Positions 26,648 through 36,562 are shown, counted from the stretch's first letter. The stretch is 64,000 bases of DNA from Cyanobacteria bacterium CYA (GCA_008363215.1 RHKP01000001.1:310001-374000); one strand, 5' to 3'. The notes: a model not told the origin generated them from the letters alone. Numbers and translations: made by a program.

Positions 26648-27862
26648 TCAGTCGCTCCCCTCGGTCAGCGTGTCGATTTCGTGAAGGTTGAAGCGGGTGC
26701 TGAGGATGTATGGTTGCTCGCCCGGTGTCCAATAGCCGTACGTGGTGGCGACGAAGGCGCCGTCGGGCAGGACTTCGAGCCCGGGATAGGTGGTGTCCCA
26801 GCCGCGGGTGTTGTCGCCCAGGCGGAGGCGATATTGCCCGGGCTTCTGGCGGGCGAGGTCGTCATAGGTGCCAATCCACGCGACCCAGTCGCCCTCGGTG
26901 GGGCTGCCGATGCCGAGCGTGTCGATGTTGGCATCGCGCGAGAATGAGCCGGCGTTTGTGGGGCGGGAGTTGTCGCGGAAGGTGCACACGATGCGCCCGT
27001 CGGGGGCGTACTTAAGGGTGTGTCGATCGCCGGTGAGCGAGGCGGGCAGTTCGACGGGGTCGCTCCACGTCAGGCCTTCATCGTTCGAGAAGATGATGTG
27101 CGAGCGTCTGGCTCCGGAGTTCTCCCGCAGCAGGACGGCCAGTTGATCGCCTTCGGGCGAGCGGATGGCGCCCGGCTCGCACAGGTGGATGTCGGAGCGG
27201 GCAAGCACGGACTCGGGTTGCGACCAGGTCAGCCCGCCGTCGTCGGAGAAGGTCTTGTAGAGCGTGAACACGACGGGCTTGTGCTGTGTGTTCCGGCTCG
27301 TGAAGAAGCGTCCGTCGTCGTGGAACATCGCCAGGTAGCGACCCGGAGTCCTGAGCGGCTCGACGAATCCCATCACGACGATCCCGCCCCAGTCGCCTGC
27401 GGGCGCCAGTTCGCTCCACGTTCGCCCGTCGTCCTCGCTGACAGCCAGCCGCGCGGGATATAGCCCGGACCACAGGATCAGCCGTTTGACGCCGTCGGCG
27501 TCGATGACGCGGTGAATCGTCGGGACTTCCTTGCTGGTCTCCCAACTCGACGGCGTGGGCAGGCGGTCGGTCCAGGTTTTTCCGGCGTCTTCGGATCGCT
27601 TCATCACGATCGCACCGCGGCCGTGGCCCTTGGGATAGACCGCGATGATGGTCCTGGCGTCTTCGAGCAGAACGGTGGAGACATGCCCGAGATACTGCCC
27701 CTTCTCACGATCAACAACCACCTGGCGCGCCGCGTCGTGTGCCAGGTCGACGATTCTTACGCCGAGGTTGTTGTCCGGATCGTCGACGGGCAGAACGCGG
27801 ACCTGCGCCGATGCACCGTCGAAGAGGCAGAGAAGACCAACCAGCAGGGCCAGTGTGTGCAT
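26648..27862 (-). CDS. Secreted sialidase-like (BNR/Asp-box) protein
   Basis: 404 residues. ATG 27862 opens a signal peptide (MHTLALLVGLLCLFDGASAQ). Four Asp-boxes are visible: SEDAGKTW, SEDDGRTW, SDDGGLTW and SNDEGLTW, giving a six-bladed propeller as in exo-alpha-sialidases (GH33-like). GHGRGAIVMKRS and KEVPTIHR are conserved in that clan. Substrate may be sialic acid or another terminal sugar; no nan catabolic genes are near. It heads an operon with the CUT1 transporter. The 155-bp spacer upstream is shared with the divergent dockerin-protein gene. Confidence 0.82.
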   Translation of the reverse strand: MHTLALLVGLLCLFDGASAQVRVLPVDDPDNNLGVRIVDLAHDAARQVVVDREKGQYLGHVSTVLLEDARTIIAVYPKGHGRGAIVMKRSEDAGKTWTDRLPTPSSWETSKEVPTIHRVIDADGVKRLILWSGLYPARLAVSEDDGRTWSELAPAGDWGGIVVMGFVEPLRTPGRYLAMFHDDGRFFTSRNTQHKPVVFTLYKTFSDDGGLTWSQPESVLARSDIHLCEPGAIRSPEGDQLAVLLRENSGARRSHIIFSNDEGLTWSDPVELPASLTGDRHTLKYAPDGRIVCTFRDNSRPTNAGSFSRDANIDTLGIGSPTEGDWVAWIGTYDDLARQKPGQYRLRLGDNTRGWDTTYPGLEVLPDGAFVATTYGYWTPGEQPYILSTRFNLHEIDTLTEGSD

Positions 27863-28017
27863 GTCCCGATAATACCGGCTTTTGCGCCGGCCGCCGGAGA
27901 CGATTTGCACGGTGCGGGCGGGCTCGGCTGCGGGCAAGGCGGGCGATCGCAAGCCAAGTCGTTGCTTTGTCCAGGTCATGTGTGTAGCGTGAATCCTCCG
28001 AAACCGAAAGGGTTGCG

Positions 28018-28785
28018 ATGCTGCTGAAGAGGCTGGACGTGCTGTGTTTCTTCGCCATAGCCGGATCGACCGCGTCGGCGCAGTTGACCGTGTTCAGCGG
28101 GTCGAGCATCGATGAGGCGGCATGGCGGGCTGCGGCCGGCGGTGATGTCCCCCTGGAGACCTTCGAGGGGTTTGTCGGGACTCCGGACACAGATCCTGAG
28201 GGAGACCCGGTGTCCGAACTGCCCGGGCTGGGTGTGACGCTGGAGACCGACCTTGCGGCGGTGTTTCCCGGCGTCTACACCGACGTCCACTTCGCCCATT
28301 CCGGGACCAACCAGCTTTCCAACTTCGGCGCCGGAGCGCCTGCGTTTTCCGATTATCTCGTGCGCCCGGCGCCGGGGAGGTACATTCAGGCCTTCGGCTT
28401 CTGGCAGTGTGACCCGCAGGGCGATCAGGTCGTGGATGCCTACGCGTACAACGGGTTCTACCTTGGTTCGATCACGGCTCACGTCAACGACGGCGGAGGG
28501 CGGAGTTTTGCGGGCTTCATATCGAGCCACCCCGTCGCCTTCGTGAGCGTCCGCGGCGATCTGGGAGACGGGTACAACCACATCGACGACTTGCAGGTTG
28601 TGCTCGGCGATATCTGCCCTGTCGATCTGGCCGTCGACAACCAACTCGACTTCTACGATGTGCAGACCTACCTGAGTTGGTTCGCCGCTGCTGATCCGCG
28701 TGCGGACCTGACGCATGATGGCGTGATCAACTTCTTCGACGTGCAGATGTACCTGCGGGCCTTCTCGGAAGGGTGTTCCTGGTAG
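28018..28785 (+). CDS. Secreted protein with dockerin-like C-terminus
   Basis: 255 residues. A signal peptide (MLLKRLDVLCFFAIAGSTASAQ) is followed by a beta-rich domain seen in planctomycete secreted proteins (LETFEGFVG, FSDYLVRPAPGRYIQAFGFWQCD, GGRSFAGFISSHP). The C-terminal ~60 residues hold two dockerin-like repeats (NQLDFYDVQTYL and DGVINFFDVQMYL) ending in GCSW. Calcium-binding and attachment to a partner are known for cellulosomal dockerins; here that role is only a possibility. Confidence 0.75.
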   Translation: MLLKRLDVLCFFAIAGSTASAQLTVFSGSSIDEAAWRAAAGGDVPLETFEGFVGTPDTDPEGDPVSELPGLGVTLETDLAAVFPGVYTDVHFAHSGTNQLSNFGAGAPAFSDYLVRPAPGRYIQAFGFWQCDPQGDQVVDAYAYNGFYLGSITAHVNDGGGRSFAGFISSHPVAFVSVRGDLGDGYNHIDDLQVVLGDICPVDLAVDNQLDFYDVQTYLSWFAAADPRADLTHDGVINFFDVQMYLRAFSEGCSW

Positions 28786-28822
28786 CCGCAGACCTGCGGA
28801 GGCCGGCGCGGGCCGGGGGTGG

Positions 28823-28841
28823 CACGGGCGTCGCGTCCGTG
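28823..28841. terminator. Hairpin between convergent genes
   Basis: CACGGGCG-TCG-CGTCCGTG, an 8-bp stem with one G-U pair, between the dockerin gene and the RbsC-type gene. There is no strong T-run. Confidence 0.35.
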
Positions 28842-28890
28842 GGCGGTTGCGAGCCTGGCTGTCGATGACGGGCAAGATGCCGGTTTCGCT

Positions 28891-29883
28891 TCAGCGCAGG
28901 ATGGCGCGCTGTCGCACCTGGTCGATGGCGACGGCTGCGACGATGATGCCGCCGGTCATGACTTCCTGGATCCACTTGGGCCAGCCCATAAGCACGCCGC
29001 CGGCGCCGAGGACACCGATGATGAGGGCCCCGATGATGGTGCCGGAGATGGTGCCTTCTCCGCCCATGAGCGAGCCCCCGCCGATGACGACGGCGGCGAT
29101 GACGGCCAGTTCGAGTCCGACGGCGGTGGTGGGGTCTCCCAGCCCGATGTAGGAGTACTGGAGGATGCCGGCGACTCCGGCGAAGAAACCCGCGAGGGTA
29201 TAGACGATCAGACGTGTGCGCCAGATGCTGACGCCGCACAGGCGGGCGGTTTTCTCGTTGCTGCCGATGGCGAAGATGTGGCGTCCCAGCACGGTGTAGC
29301 GGAGCATCAGGGCGGTGAGCAGAGCGAGCACCAGCACCAGCCAGACGCCGGGCGGGAGTTGAACCCAATGCCAGGGCTGTTGGCGCACCGAGTCGAGCAT
29401 GGGGTTGATCCAGGTTTCGGGTGCCGAGATGGCCGCGTTGCCGGCGGCGCCCTTGGCGAGCCCGCGGATGATCTGAAGCGTGCCGAGCGTGACGATGAAC
29501 GGGACGATGCGCAGCGAAGTGATGAGCGCTGCATTGAGCAGTCCGACCAGCGTTCCCGCGCCGACCCCGGCGAGCACGGCCAGCAGCGCCCACAGGGCGG
29601 AAGGGTCATTCGGGCCTGCGCGCAGCACCCGCGCGATCACAACAACCGTCAGTGCGACGACAGAGCCGACGGAAAGATCGATGCCTGCGGTGATGATGAC
29701 CAGCGTGGCGCCGATCGCGGCCGCAGAGACGACGGCCGATTGCACGAGGATATTCTCGACGTTGCGGACGTCGACGAAGCGCCCTTCGGGCACGAGAAGC
29801 GCAAAGAGCGTAAAGACCAGCGCCAGCGCGCCGACGCGGGCCGCCAGCGAGGCCACCTGACGCAGGCTGAGTCTCCGTTTCAT
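28891..29883 (-). CDS. RbsC-type monosaccharide ABC permease (fucose locus)
   Basis: 330 residues, about nine hydrophobic helices. ITAGIDLSVGSVVAL and IGSNEKTARLCGVSI are RbsC/CUT2 permease signatures, and AVIAAVVIGGGSLMGGEGTISGT marks the C-terminal part. The start ATG 29883 overlaps the ATPase stop by 4 bp. As the last gene of the fucose operon it probably imports L-fucose, an assignment resting on context. Confidence 0.88.
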   Translation of the reverse strand: MKRRLSLRQVASLAARVGALALVFTLFALLVPEGRFVDVRNVENILVQSAVVSAAAIGATLVIITAGIDLSVGSVVALTVVVIARVLRAGPNDPSALWALLAVLAGVGAGTLVGLLNAALITSLRIVPFIVTLGTLQIIRGLAKGAAGNAAISAPETWINPMLDSVRQQPWHWVQLPPGVWLVLVLALLTALMLRYTVLGRHIFAIGSNEKTARLCGVSIWRTRLIVYTLAGFFAGVAGILQYSYIGLGDPTTAVGLELAVIAAVVIGGGSLMGGEGTISGTIIGALIIGVLGAGGVLMGWPKWIQEVMTGGIIVAAVAIDQVRQRAILR

Positions 29884-31406
29884 GCATTCTCCTGTCCGGT
29901 TGCGGCGAGCATGAGCGTGTGCTCGGTCCAGTCTGACGCGGGGCGGGCCGGACCGAGCCGCCCGCGGGTCATGACGGCGATGCGGTCGCACACGCCGAGC
30001 AGTTCGGGCAGGTAACTGGACACCAGCAGAATGGCCCGCGGGCGCGAGGTTGAGCCTGATTCCGACCGGCCCGACGCGAGTTGATCGATCAGCGCATAGA
30101 TCTGGCTCTTGGAGCCCACGTCGATCCCCCGCGTGGGTTCATCGAGCAGCAGCACGTCGGCGTCGTGGTGGAGAAGGCGCGCGATGGCGATCTTCTGCTG
30201 ATTGCCTCCCGAGAGCGCATTGATCGGCTGCGCGACGCTGCGGCAGCGCACGCTCAGGGCAGAAGCCCAGCGTGCGGCTGCGGCGCTCTCGCGCGAGGGT
30301 CGCACGAACATGCCGGGTCCCAGGCCGCGCAGTCGCGTCAGCGTGCAGTTGTGCGTGATCGAGCGGGCGAGCATCAGCCCTTCACTCTTGCGGTCTTCGG
30401 AGACCATGCCGACGCCGGCGCGCCACATGCCGCCCGGGTTGCGAGGGCTCCCGGCCGCGCCAGTGACGGCGACGCGGCCCGAGCGCACGGCGTCGAGGCG
30501 GAACAGCGCTCGCAGCAGTTCGGTGCGTCCTGCGCCGATGAGCCCGGCGATGCCGACGACTTCGCCGCGGTGCAGCGTCAGGGTCGCGTGCATCGGGAGT
30601 TTGCGCCCGGCGAGCCGGTCGACTGTCAGCACGGGTTCGCCCCGGGTTCGAGCCGTGCGCGGATACAGATCTTCGACCTCGCGTCCGACCATCATTCGGA
30701 CGATCTGCGTAACAGCGGCCTCGCCGGTGCGTCCGCCGCCGACGGACTGCCCGTCACGCAGCACGACGTAGCGGTCGGAGATCTCCATTACCTCTTCGAG
30801 GAAGTGAGAGATGTAGACGATGCCGGCGCCGGCTGCCCGCAGATCGGCGATCAGCCGGAACAGGCGGCGGACATCTTCGCGCCCCAGGCTGCTGGTCGGC
30901 TCGTCGAGCACAAGGACGCGGAAGTCGGCGGCCACTGCCCGGGCCAGTTCGACGAGTTGCCGCTGCGCCGGGCTGAGCGAGTCGACGCGGCGTGAGGGAT
31001 CGACGTCCGACAGGCCGACGCGTGAGAGCGCCGACTGCGTGCGCCGGCTCGCCCGGCGCCGGCGCAGCACAGGTCCGAGTCGCGGCTCGGCTCCAAGCAG
31101 CACGTTATCGACGACCGAGAGGTGCGGCGCCAGCGAGAGTTCCTGGTGGATCATGGCGATGCCGGCCTGGCGTGCGTCGAGCGGGCTGCGCGGGCGAAAC
31201 GCCCGCCCGTCCATGCGCATCGAGCCTTCGTCGGGCGCATGCACGCCCGAGAGCACGTTCATCAGCGTGCTTTTGCCGGCGCCGTTTTCACCGACCAGCG
31301 CCAGCACTTCGCCGGCCCGCAGTTCGAGATCGACTCCGCGCAAGGCGAGCGTAGCGCCGAAGCGCTTGTGCACGCCGTGCATTTCCAGCAGCGGGCCCGC
31401 GTCCAC
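29880..31406 (-). CDS. RbsA-type duplicated sugar ABC ATPase (fucose locus)
   Basis: 508 residues, two ABC domains in one chain. The first has Walker A GENGAGKS, signature LSPAQRQLVE and Walker B VLVLDEPTSSLG. The second has a degenerate Walker A (GLIGAGRTE), as is usual for RbsA, signature LSGGNQQK and VLLLDEPTRGIDVG. The start is GTG 31406, one base after the binding-protein stop; ATG further in would remove part of the first domain. Confidence 0.9.
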   Translation of the reverse strand: MDAGPLLEMHGVHKRFGATLALRGVDLELRAGEVLALVGENGAGKSTLMNVLSGVHAPDEGSMRMDGRAFRPRSPLDARQAGIAMIHQELSLAPHLSVVDNVLLGAEPRLGPVLRRRRASRRTQSALSRVGLSDVDPSRRVDSLSPAQRQLVELARAVAADFRVLVLDEPTSSLGREDVRRLFRLIADLRAAGAGIVYISHFLEEVMEISDRYVVLRDGQSVGGGRTGEAAVTQIVRMMVGREVEDLYPRTARTRGEPVLTVDRLAGRKLPMHATLTLHRGEVVGIAGLIGAGRTELLRALFRLDAVRSGRVAVTGAAGSPRNPGGMWRAGVGMVSEDRKSEGLMLARSITHNCTLTRLRGLGPGMFVRPSRESAAAARWASALSVRCRSVAQPINALSGGNQQKIAIARLLHHDADVLLLDEPTRGIDVGSKSQIYALIDQLASGRSESGSTSRPRAILLVSSYLPELLGVCDRIAVMTRGRLGPARPASDWTEHTLMLAATGQENA

Positions 31407-31407
31407 G

Positions 31408-32427
31408 TCAGTCCTTGAGCCCGAGCAGTTTGCGGATCTCGGGCTTGTCGAGTTCAGGTCGTGTGACCAGGGTGACACCGGTGTCGATGTACCTGGGCAC
31501 GTCTTCGCCGCGCAGGTAGGAGAGCATGGTCTGCACTCCCGTGTAGCCCATGCCGTACGGATCCTGCACGATCAGCCCCTGAATCTTGTCGTCCTTCAGC
31601 CCGTTGATGAGTTCTTCCGAGGAGTCGAAGCCCATGGCAACGACGTTGACGGTCACACCCTGCTTGGCCAGGCGATCGAGGGCCCGCATCATGCCGATGG
31701 TGGTAGGCAGGTTGGCAGCGAACATGCCGTCGACTTCGAGTTTGCCGTCGACCACGTACCGGTTGAGCATGTTGGTCGCCACGTCGATCGCGCCCTCGGT
31801 CGTGCCGCTGGTGAACTGCGATTCGAGCAGTCGAGCGCCCGGAGTCTCGGCGACGGCCTCCTCAAACCCGGCCTCGCGCGCCCGGGTGCTGCCTGATCCC
31901 TCGGTGTATCGCAGCATGAGCAGACGCTGCGGCGTGCCGCCGGTGCGCTCGATGATCGCCTTTCCGGCCAGTTTGCCGCCGGCCTTGTTGTCGGTGGCGA
32001 CGAAACTGATGTACGACTCCCCGTCGAGGTTGGAGTCGAAGACGACCACAGGGACACCGCCCGCGACGGCGCTTTCGACGGGGCGCACCAGTGCTTCGTG
32101 CGAGGTGGGGGCGATGACGATGCCCTTCACGCCTGCGCTGACCATGTTTTCGAGGATCCGTCGCTGCTCATCGTGCCTGGTTTCAGTGCTCGGCCCATCC
32201 CAGAGCATGTCGACGCCTTGCTCGGCGCAGGCGGCCTCGGCGCCGGCCTTGACGGCCAGCCAGAACTCGTGGATTGTGCCCTTGGCGATCACGCCCAGTT
32301 TGATCTTCTCGGTCACCTCGGGCGTCGTACCGGCCTGGCCGGTCGCGCCGGCGGGCCTTTCGGGGGCCTTGGAGCAGGCGAACAGCAGGGAGGTGAGAAG
32401 AACGATGAAAGGTGTGCAGCGTTGCAA
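31408..32427 (-). CDS. RbsB-type sugar-binding lipoprotein (fucose locus)
   Basis: 339 residues. TTG 32427 is chosen because GGAGACGCTC precedes it and a lipoprotein signal follows directly ([13 protein letters not shown], Cys ~17). The periplasmic-binding fold is typical: [44 protein letters not shown] and [12 protein letters not shown]. Located between the fuconate catabolic genes and the ATPase, so L-fucose is the likely ligand; the family also binds ribose, galactose or rhamnose. Confidence 0.88.
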   Translation of the reverse strand: MQRCTPFIVLLTSLLFACSKAPERPAGATGQAGTTPEVTEKIKLGVIAKGTIHEFWLAVKAGAEAACAEQGVDMLWDGPSTETRHDEQRRILENMVSAGVKGIVIAPTSHEALVRPVESAVAGGVPVVVFDSNLDGESYISFVATDNKAGGKLAGKAIIERTGGTPQRLLMLRYTEGSGSTRAREAGFEEAVAETPGARLLESQFTSGTTEGAIDVATNMLNRYVVDGKLEVDGMFAANLPTTIGMMRALDRLAKQGVTVNVVAMGFDSSEELINGLKDDKIQGLIVQDPYGMGYTGVQTMLSYLRGEDVPRYIDTGVTLVTRPELDKPEIRKLLGLKD

Positions 32428-32440
32428 GAGCGTCTCCTTC

Positions 32441-33184
32441 TCAGGTGTTCCAGCCGCCGTCGCTGATGTGGATCTGTCCGGTGGTGTACGCCGATTCGTC
32501 GCTGGCAAGATACACGCACAGAGCGGCGATTTCTTCGGGCGTTCCCAGGCGGCCCATGGGCTGGCGGGCGATGAACGCGGCCCGGGCGGTTTCATAGTCG
32601 CCCAGCGCCTTCATGCGTCCTTCCAGGCTCGGCGTCTCGATGGTGCCCGGGCACAGGGCGTTGCAGCGGATGCCGTGCCCCACATAGTCGGCCGCCACGG
32701 CCTTGGTCAGCCCGATCACGGCCGCCTTGGTGGCGCCGTAGGCAAAACGGTTGGTGACCCCGCGCACGCTGCCGGCGACCGAGGCCATATTGATGATATT
32801 GCCCCGCCCGCGTTCGAGCATCGCGGGCAGGAACGCGCGGATGGTGCGGTACATGCTCGTGACGTTGATCTCGAACGACCTGGCCCAGGCCTGCTCGTCG
32901 CAGTCGAGCACTGTGCCGTGATGTACCCAGCCGGCGCAGTTGAACAGCACGTCGGTGTCGGCGTGGGCCCGGGCGGCCGCGATGACGGCGTTGGCGTTGG
33001 TCACGTCGAGGTGCAGGCGCTCGATGCCCTGGGTCTCCCGCACCAGCGACGCCAGTGCCTCGTCGTTGACGTCGCTGGCGACGACGCGCGCCCCTTCGCG
33101 CGCAAAGGCGATCGCGGTGGCGCGCCCGATGCCCTGGCCGGCCGCGGTGATGAACGCCGTCTTTCCTTCCAGTCGTCCGCTCAT
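32441..33184 (-). CDS. Short-chain dehydrogenase, probable 2-keto-3-deoxy-L-fuconate dehydrogenase
   Basis: 247 residues. Classical [23 protein letters not shown] (TGxxxGIG-type NAD site), NCAG, catalytic Ser in MASVAGS and Tyr-Lys in [11 protein letters not shown]-terminal [15 protein letters not shown] is SDR-typical. In the non-phosphorylating fucose pathway an SDR of this subgroup (BDH2-like) oxidises 2-keto-3-deoxy-L-fuconate to the 2,4-diketo acid. The 4-bp overlap with the fuconate dehydratase gene supports this. Direct substrate evidence is lacking. Confidence 0.78.
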   Translation of the reverse strand: MSGRLEGKTAFITAAGQGIGRATAIAFAREGARVVASDVNDEALASLVRETQGIERLHLDVTNANAVIAAARAHADTDVLFNCAGWVHHGTVLDCDEQAWARSFEINVTSMYRTIRAFLPAMLERGRGNIINMASVAGSVRGVTNRFAYGATKAAVIGLTKAVAADYVGHGIRCNALCPGTIETPSLEGRMKALGDYETARAAFIARQPMGRLGTPEEIAALCVYLASDESAYTTGQIHISDGGWNT

Positions 33185-34533
33185 GCCTGCACCACTCTCC
33201 CGGCGGCCAGTCGCCGCTTCCACTCCGCCCCGCCCGGATAGGCAAACGCTTCGAGCGATTCGGGCCTGATGGTGATGCCGTAGCCGGCGCCACCGGGCAG
33301 CCGGTACGCCGCGCGGCGCACTTCCCACGGATCGACAAAGTGCTCGTGCAGGTGTGAGACGTATTCGGCCACCCGGTTGTCCATCGTGCCCGAGATTGCG
33401 ATGTAGTCGAGCATGACCAGGTGGTTGACGTACTGGCAAAGCCCCACGCCACCCGCGTGCGGGCACACCGGCACGCCCAATTTGGCGGCCATCAACAGCA
33501 CGGCGAGGATCTCGTTGATCGAGCCCAGGCGGCACGAGTCGATCTGGCACACGTCCATCGCGCCGGCCTGCATGAACTGCTTGAACATCACGCGGTTCTG
33601 GCACATCTCGCCTGTCGCCACACCGATGCCCAGGGGACGCAGCGCGTCGGCGATCGCCTTGTGCCCCAGCACGTCGTCCGGGCTGGTCGGCTCTTCAATC
33701 CACATGGGATCAAACTCGGCCAGCGGCTTCATCCACTCGATGGCTTCGGGCACGTCCCAGCGCTGATTGGCGTCGGTCATCAAGCAGCGATCCGGCCCGA
33801 TCAGTCGGCGGATCAGCCGACAGCGCCGGATGTCATCTTCCAGGTCGGCCCCGACCTTGATCTTGAAGTGGTTCCAGCCGGCCTTGACGGCCTCGTTCAC
33901 CAGCGAGGTGATCTTCTCGTCGCTGTAGCCCAGCCAGCCGGCCGAGGTGGTGTAGGCGGGATAGCCATCGGCAATGAGGGCCTGGAGGCGCATGTTGCGA
34001 GAGGGTTCGAGGTCGCGCAGGATGTCCAGCGCCTCTGTCTTTGTCAGCACGTCGGAGAGATAGCGCAACTCGATCAGTTCAACAAGGTATTCGGGCCGCA
34101 TCTCGCTGACCAGTTGCCAGACCGGTTTGCCCTCGACCTTGCCCCACAGATCCCAGACCGCGTTCACGACGGCGGCCGTCGCAAGGTGCACCACACCTTT
34201 TTCCGGCCCGATCCAGCGCAACTGGCTTTGGTTGGTGAGCGAGCGGTAGAACTTCAGGAAGCCACCCGTGATTTCGCCCAGAGTCTTGCCGATCACGAAG
34301 GGCGCCAGCGCCCGGCAGCAGGCGCAGACGACCTCGGTGCCGCGCCCGATGGTGAAGGTCAGCCCGTGACCCTGTCGCGAGGGGTTGCCATCCGATTCGT
34401 CGGTGTCGAGCACGACGTAGGCGGCTGAATAGTCCGGGTCGGTGTGCGTTGCGTCCGAGCCGTCGAGCGTTTCCGACGTGGGGAAACGCAGGTCGACGAC
34501 CCACAGGCCGGTGATCTTCGGTCCATTGCTCAC
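33181..34533 (-). CDS. L-fuconate dehydratase (enolase superfamily)
   Basis: 450 residues, right for the ENOSF1-type fuconate dehydratases. LDGSDATHTDPDYSAAYVVLDTD near residue 23 is a hallmark of this group. The KxK base motif appears in WNHFKIKVGADL, metal ligands lie in MTDANQRWDVPEAIEW and WIEEPTSPDD, and the end region ATGEMCQNR follows. It dehydrates L-fuconate to 2-keto-3-deoxy-L-fuconate. The start overlaps the lactonase stop by 4 bp. This is the best-identified catabolic step of the locus. Confidence 0.9.
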   Translation of the reverse strand: MSNGPKITGLWVVDLRFPTSETLDGSDATHTDPDYSAAYVVLDTDESDGNPSRQGHGLTFTIGRGTEVVCACCRALAPFVIGKTLGEITGGFLKFYRSLTNQSQLRWIGPEKGVVHLATAAVVNAVWDLWGKVEGKPVWQLVSEMRPEYLVELIELRYLSDVLTKTEALDILRDLEPSRNMRLQALIADGYPAYTTSAGWLGYSDEKITSLVNEAVKAGWNHFKIKVGADLEDDIRRCRLIRRLIGPDRCLMTDANQRWDVPEAIEWMKPLAEFDPMWIEEPTSPDDVLGHKAIADALRPLGIGVATGEMCQNRVMFKQFMQAGAMDVCQIDSCRLGSINEILAVLLMAAKLGVPVCPHAGGVGLCQYVNHLVMLDYIAISGTMDNRVAEYVSHLHEHFVDPWEVRRAAYRLPGGAGYGITIRPESLEAFAYPGGAEWKRRLAAGRVVQA

Positions 34534-35399
34534 GCCGGCACTCCATCCAGTTGATACGCACGTACCGCGTTACCTCCCAGCACCGCGGCTCGATCGTCGC
34601 CTGACAACCCGCCCAGCAGCACCTCGGTGGCCTGGAACCAGCGGGTGTAGTCGCCCGCGAGATTGAGCATCGGCCAGTCGCTGCCCCAGATCAGCCGGCG
34701 CGGGCCGAACGCCTGGATCAGAACGTCGACGAACGGGCGCAGACGGTCGACGCTCCAGCCGGGCCCGGCCTCGGTGACCAGGCCCGACACTTTGCACCAT
34801 ACGCTTGACTCGCGCGCGATGTGCTGCATCCAGTTGCCCCACACCCAGAAGCCCGAGTCCTTGCCCAATGCGACCGTCGGCTTGCCTGCGTGGTCGAGCA
34901 CACAGGGGAGTTCGGGCCTATCTTCCAGCAGCCCGGCCAGGCTTTCCAGGTGCGCCGGCTTGACCAGCGCGTCAAACATCAGCCCCCGCTCGACGATCGC
35001 ATCCCACACCGGCGCGTGCGACGGACGACGCAGCCACTCCACGTCAGGGATGTCCTGCACCATCGGGCGCACGCCGACAAGCATCGGATGCGACGCCAGT
35101 TCGGCCAGTTGCGCCACGCCGGCGGCCGGGTGGTCAAAGTCGACCCAGCCGACGACGCCTCGGATCCACGGGTGGGCCTCGCTCAGCGACAGCAGATAGC
35201 GGGTTTCGTCCACCGTGGGCGCGGCCTGTACGAGCACCGTCGCCCGCACGCCGCACGCATCGAGCATGGGCTTGAGGTCGCCTGGCTCAAAGTTGCGGTA
35301 GAGCGTGCTCATCTGCGGCGTCAGCCAGCCGTAGTCGCCGCGCGACGGGCGCCAGAAGTGCTGATGGGCGTCGATGATGGTGGCCGCAGGTCGCGTCAT
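34530..35399 (-). CDS. Amidohydrolase-2 family, probable L-fuconolactonase
   Basis: 289 residues. IIDAHQHFW at the N-terminus is the HxH motif, with LDHAGKP near residue 170 and IWGSDWPMLN near 245 as later metal or active-site positions. This subfamily includes L-fuconolactone and other sugar lactone hydrolases. Position directly before fuconate dehydratase with a 4-bp overlap favours hydrolysis of L-fuconolactone to L-fuconate. Confidence 0.85.
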   Translation of the reverse strand: MTRPAATIIDAHQHFWRPSRGDYGWLTPQMSTLYRNFEPGDLKPMLDACGVRATVLVQAAPTVDETRYLLSLSEAHPWIRGVVGWVDFDHPAAGVAQLAELASHPMLVGVRPMVQDIPDVEWLRRPSHAPVWDAIVERGLMFDALVKPAHLESLAGLLEDRPELPCVLDHAGKPTVALGKDSGFWVWGNWMQHIARESSVWCKVSGLVTEAGPGWSVDRLRPFVDVLIQAFGPRRLIWGSDWPMLNLAGDYTRWFQATEVLLGGLSGDDRAAVLGGNAVRAYQLDGVPA

Positions 35400-36493
35400 G
35401 GCTGGCTCCTGGGGGTAACCCCGCCCGATCGGTCGCACTCGTAACAGGCCTCGACGACGGCCATCGTCTTCCAGGCGTCGTCGATGCGTGTCACCAGCAC
35501 GTCATCTTCGCCGGCAACGAAACGCTGGAGGTTGCACATGGGCCCGCGAAAGGCGTCGGGGAACCAATTGCCGGCCAGTTCGATCGGACGCCACTCTTCG
35601 CGCCCGATGTGCACGCTTAGCGTGTCGGGCAGGCCCCTGGGGTAGTTCAGGTTGACCCCGAGTCGCGCCACGGCCGCTCCGCTGGTGCCCTCCACCCGCA
35701 GGTGCGAGGCCTGATGCTGCGGCCCGAAGTCGTGCTGGTGATTGGTCGAGATCGTGCAGCGCACACTGGGCCCGAAGTCGAGCACGATGGTCGAGGCTAC
35801 CGAAGCCAGTTGCGGATAGCGCGGGTCGCTGGTCGTGCGCGCCATGACGCGCGACGGCTCGCCGTGTGCTCTGCCCAGCAGGTGGCGCATGAGGTCCACA
35901 TAGTGAATCGAGTGATACAGGATTTCCATCCGCGGGATGTGGCGGAGAAACTCCCATTGCTCCCACGGCATGAAGGTGTTGACCCGCATCTCCACGTCGG
36001 TCAGGTCGCCCAGGACGCCCTGCCCGACCAGGCTCGACAGTTCCATCACCGCCGGCGCAAATCGCAACTGGAAGTTCACCGCGGCCGTCAAGTTCCTCGA
36101 TCGGCACGCCTGCACGATCGCCGACGCCTGATCGAGGTCGAGCCCCATCGGCTTTTGAATCAACGCCGTCGCCCCGACCGGCAGGGCTTCGAGCGTGCCA
36201 ATCACGGCGCCGGCGGGCACGGCCAGGTCGTACACCACGTCGGTTCCAAGCGCGGTCGTTTCGTTCAGCGTGCCGGCGACTTGCTCGACGCCGAACTGCC
36301 TGGCGGCGGCCTCGGCGCGCGTGCGGTCGATGTCAAAGATCCGCACCACCCGGAAGCCGCAGGCGGCGTACGCGGGGAGGTGGGCATTGACGACGATGCC
36401 GCCCGCCCCGATGATCGCGATGGGCCTGGGCGACGTGGGCAACGCCCAGCGCTGACGCCGGCTGTCCGAACCAGACGACTGCTCGCTGCCCAT
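35396..36493 (-). CDS. Gfo/Idh/MocA oxidoreductase, candidate L-fucose dehydrogenase
   Basis: 365 residues. The NAD(P)-binding N-terminus (IAIIGAGGIVVNAHLPAYAACGF) and the family lysine in LIQKPMGLDLDQA (EKP-like) are present, and a C-terminal alpha/beta dimer domain follows. ATG 36493 precedes a short Ser-rich extension before the Rossmann fold. It is first in the operon, upstream of the lactonase, where an oxidase of L-fucose to the lactone is needed; other Gfo/Idh enzymes oxidise sugars at C1, so it is the best candidate. It could instead act on another sugar. Confidence 0.8.
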   Translation of the reverse strand: MGSEQSSGSDSRRQRWALPTSPRPIAIIGAGGIVVNAHLPAYAACGFRVVRIFDIDRTRAEAAARQFGVEQVAGTLNETTALGTDVVYDLAVPAGAVIGTLEALPVGATALIQKPMGLDLDQASAIVQACRSRNLTAAVNFQLRFAPAVMELSSLVGQGVLGDLTDVEMRVNTFMPWEQWEFLRHIPRMEILYHSIHYVDLMRHLLGRAHGEPSRVMARTTSDPRYPQLASVASTIVLDFGPSVRCTISTNHQHDFGPQHQASHLRVEGTSGAAVARLGVNLNYPRGLPDTLSVHIGREEWRPIELAGNWFPDAFRGPMCNLQRFVAGEDDVLVTRIDDAWKTMAVVEACYECDRSGGVTPRSQP

Positions 36494-36562
36494 GTCGTGG
36501 TCCCCTGCCCGTCCGCCGAGGCGGCCCGATGGCACTGTAGCGGACCGGGCTGCACCTTTGCA

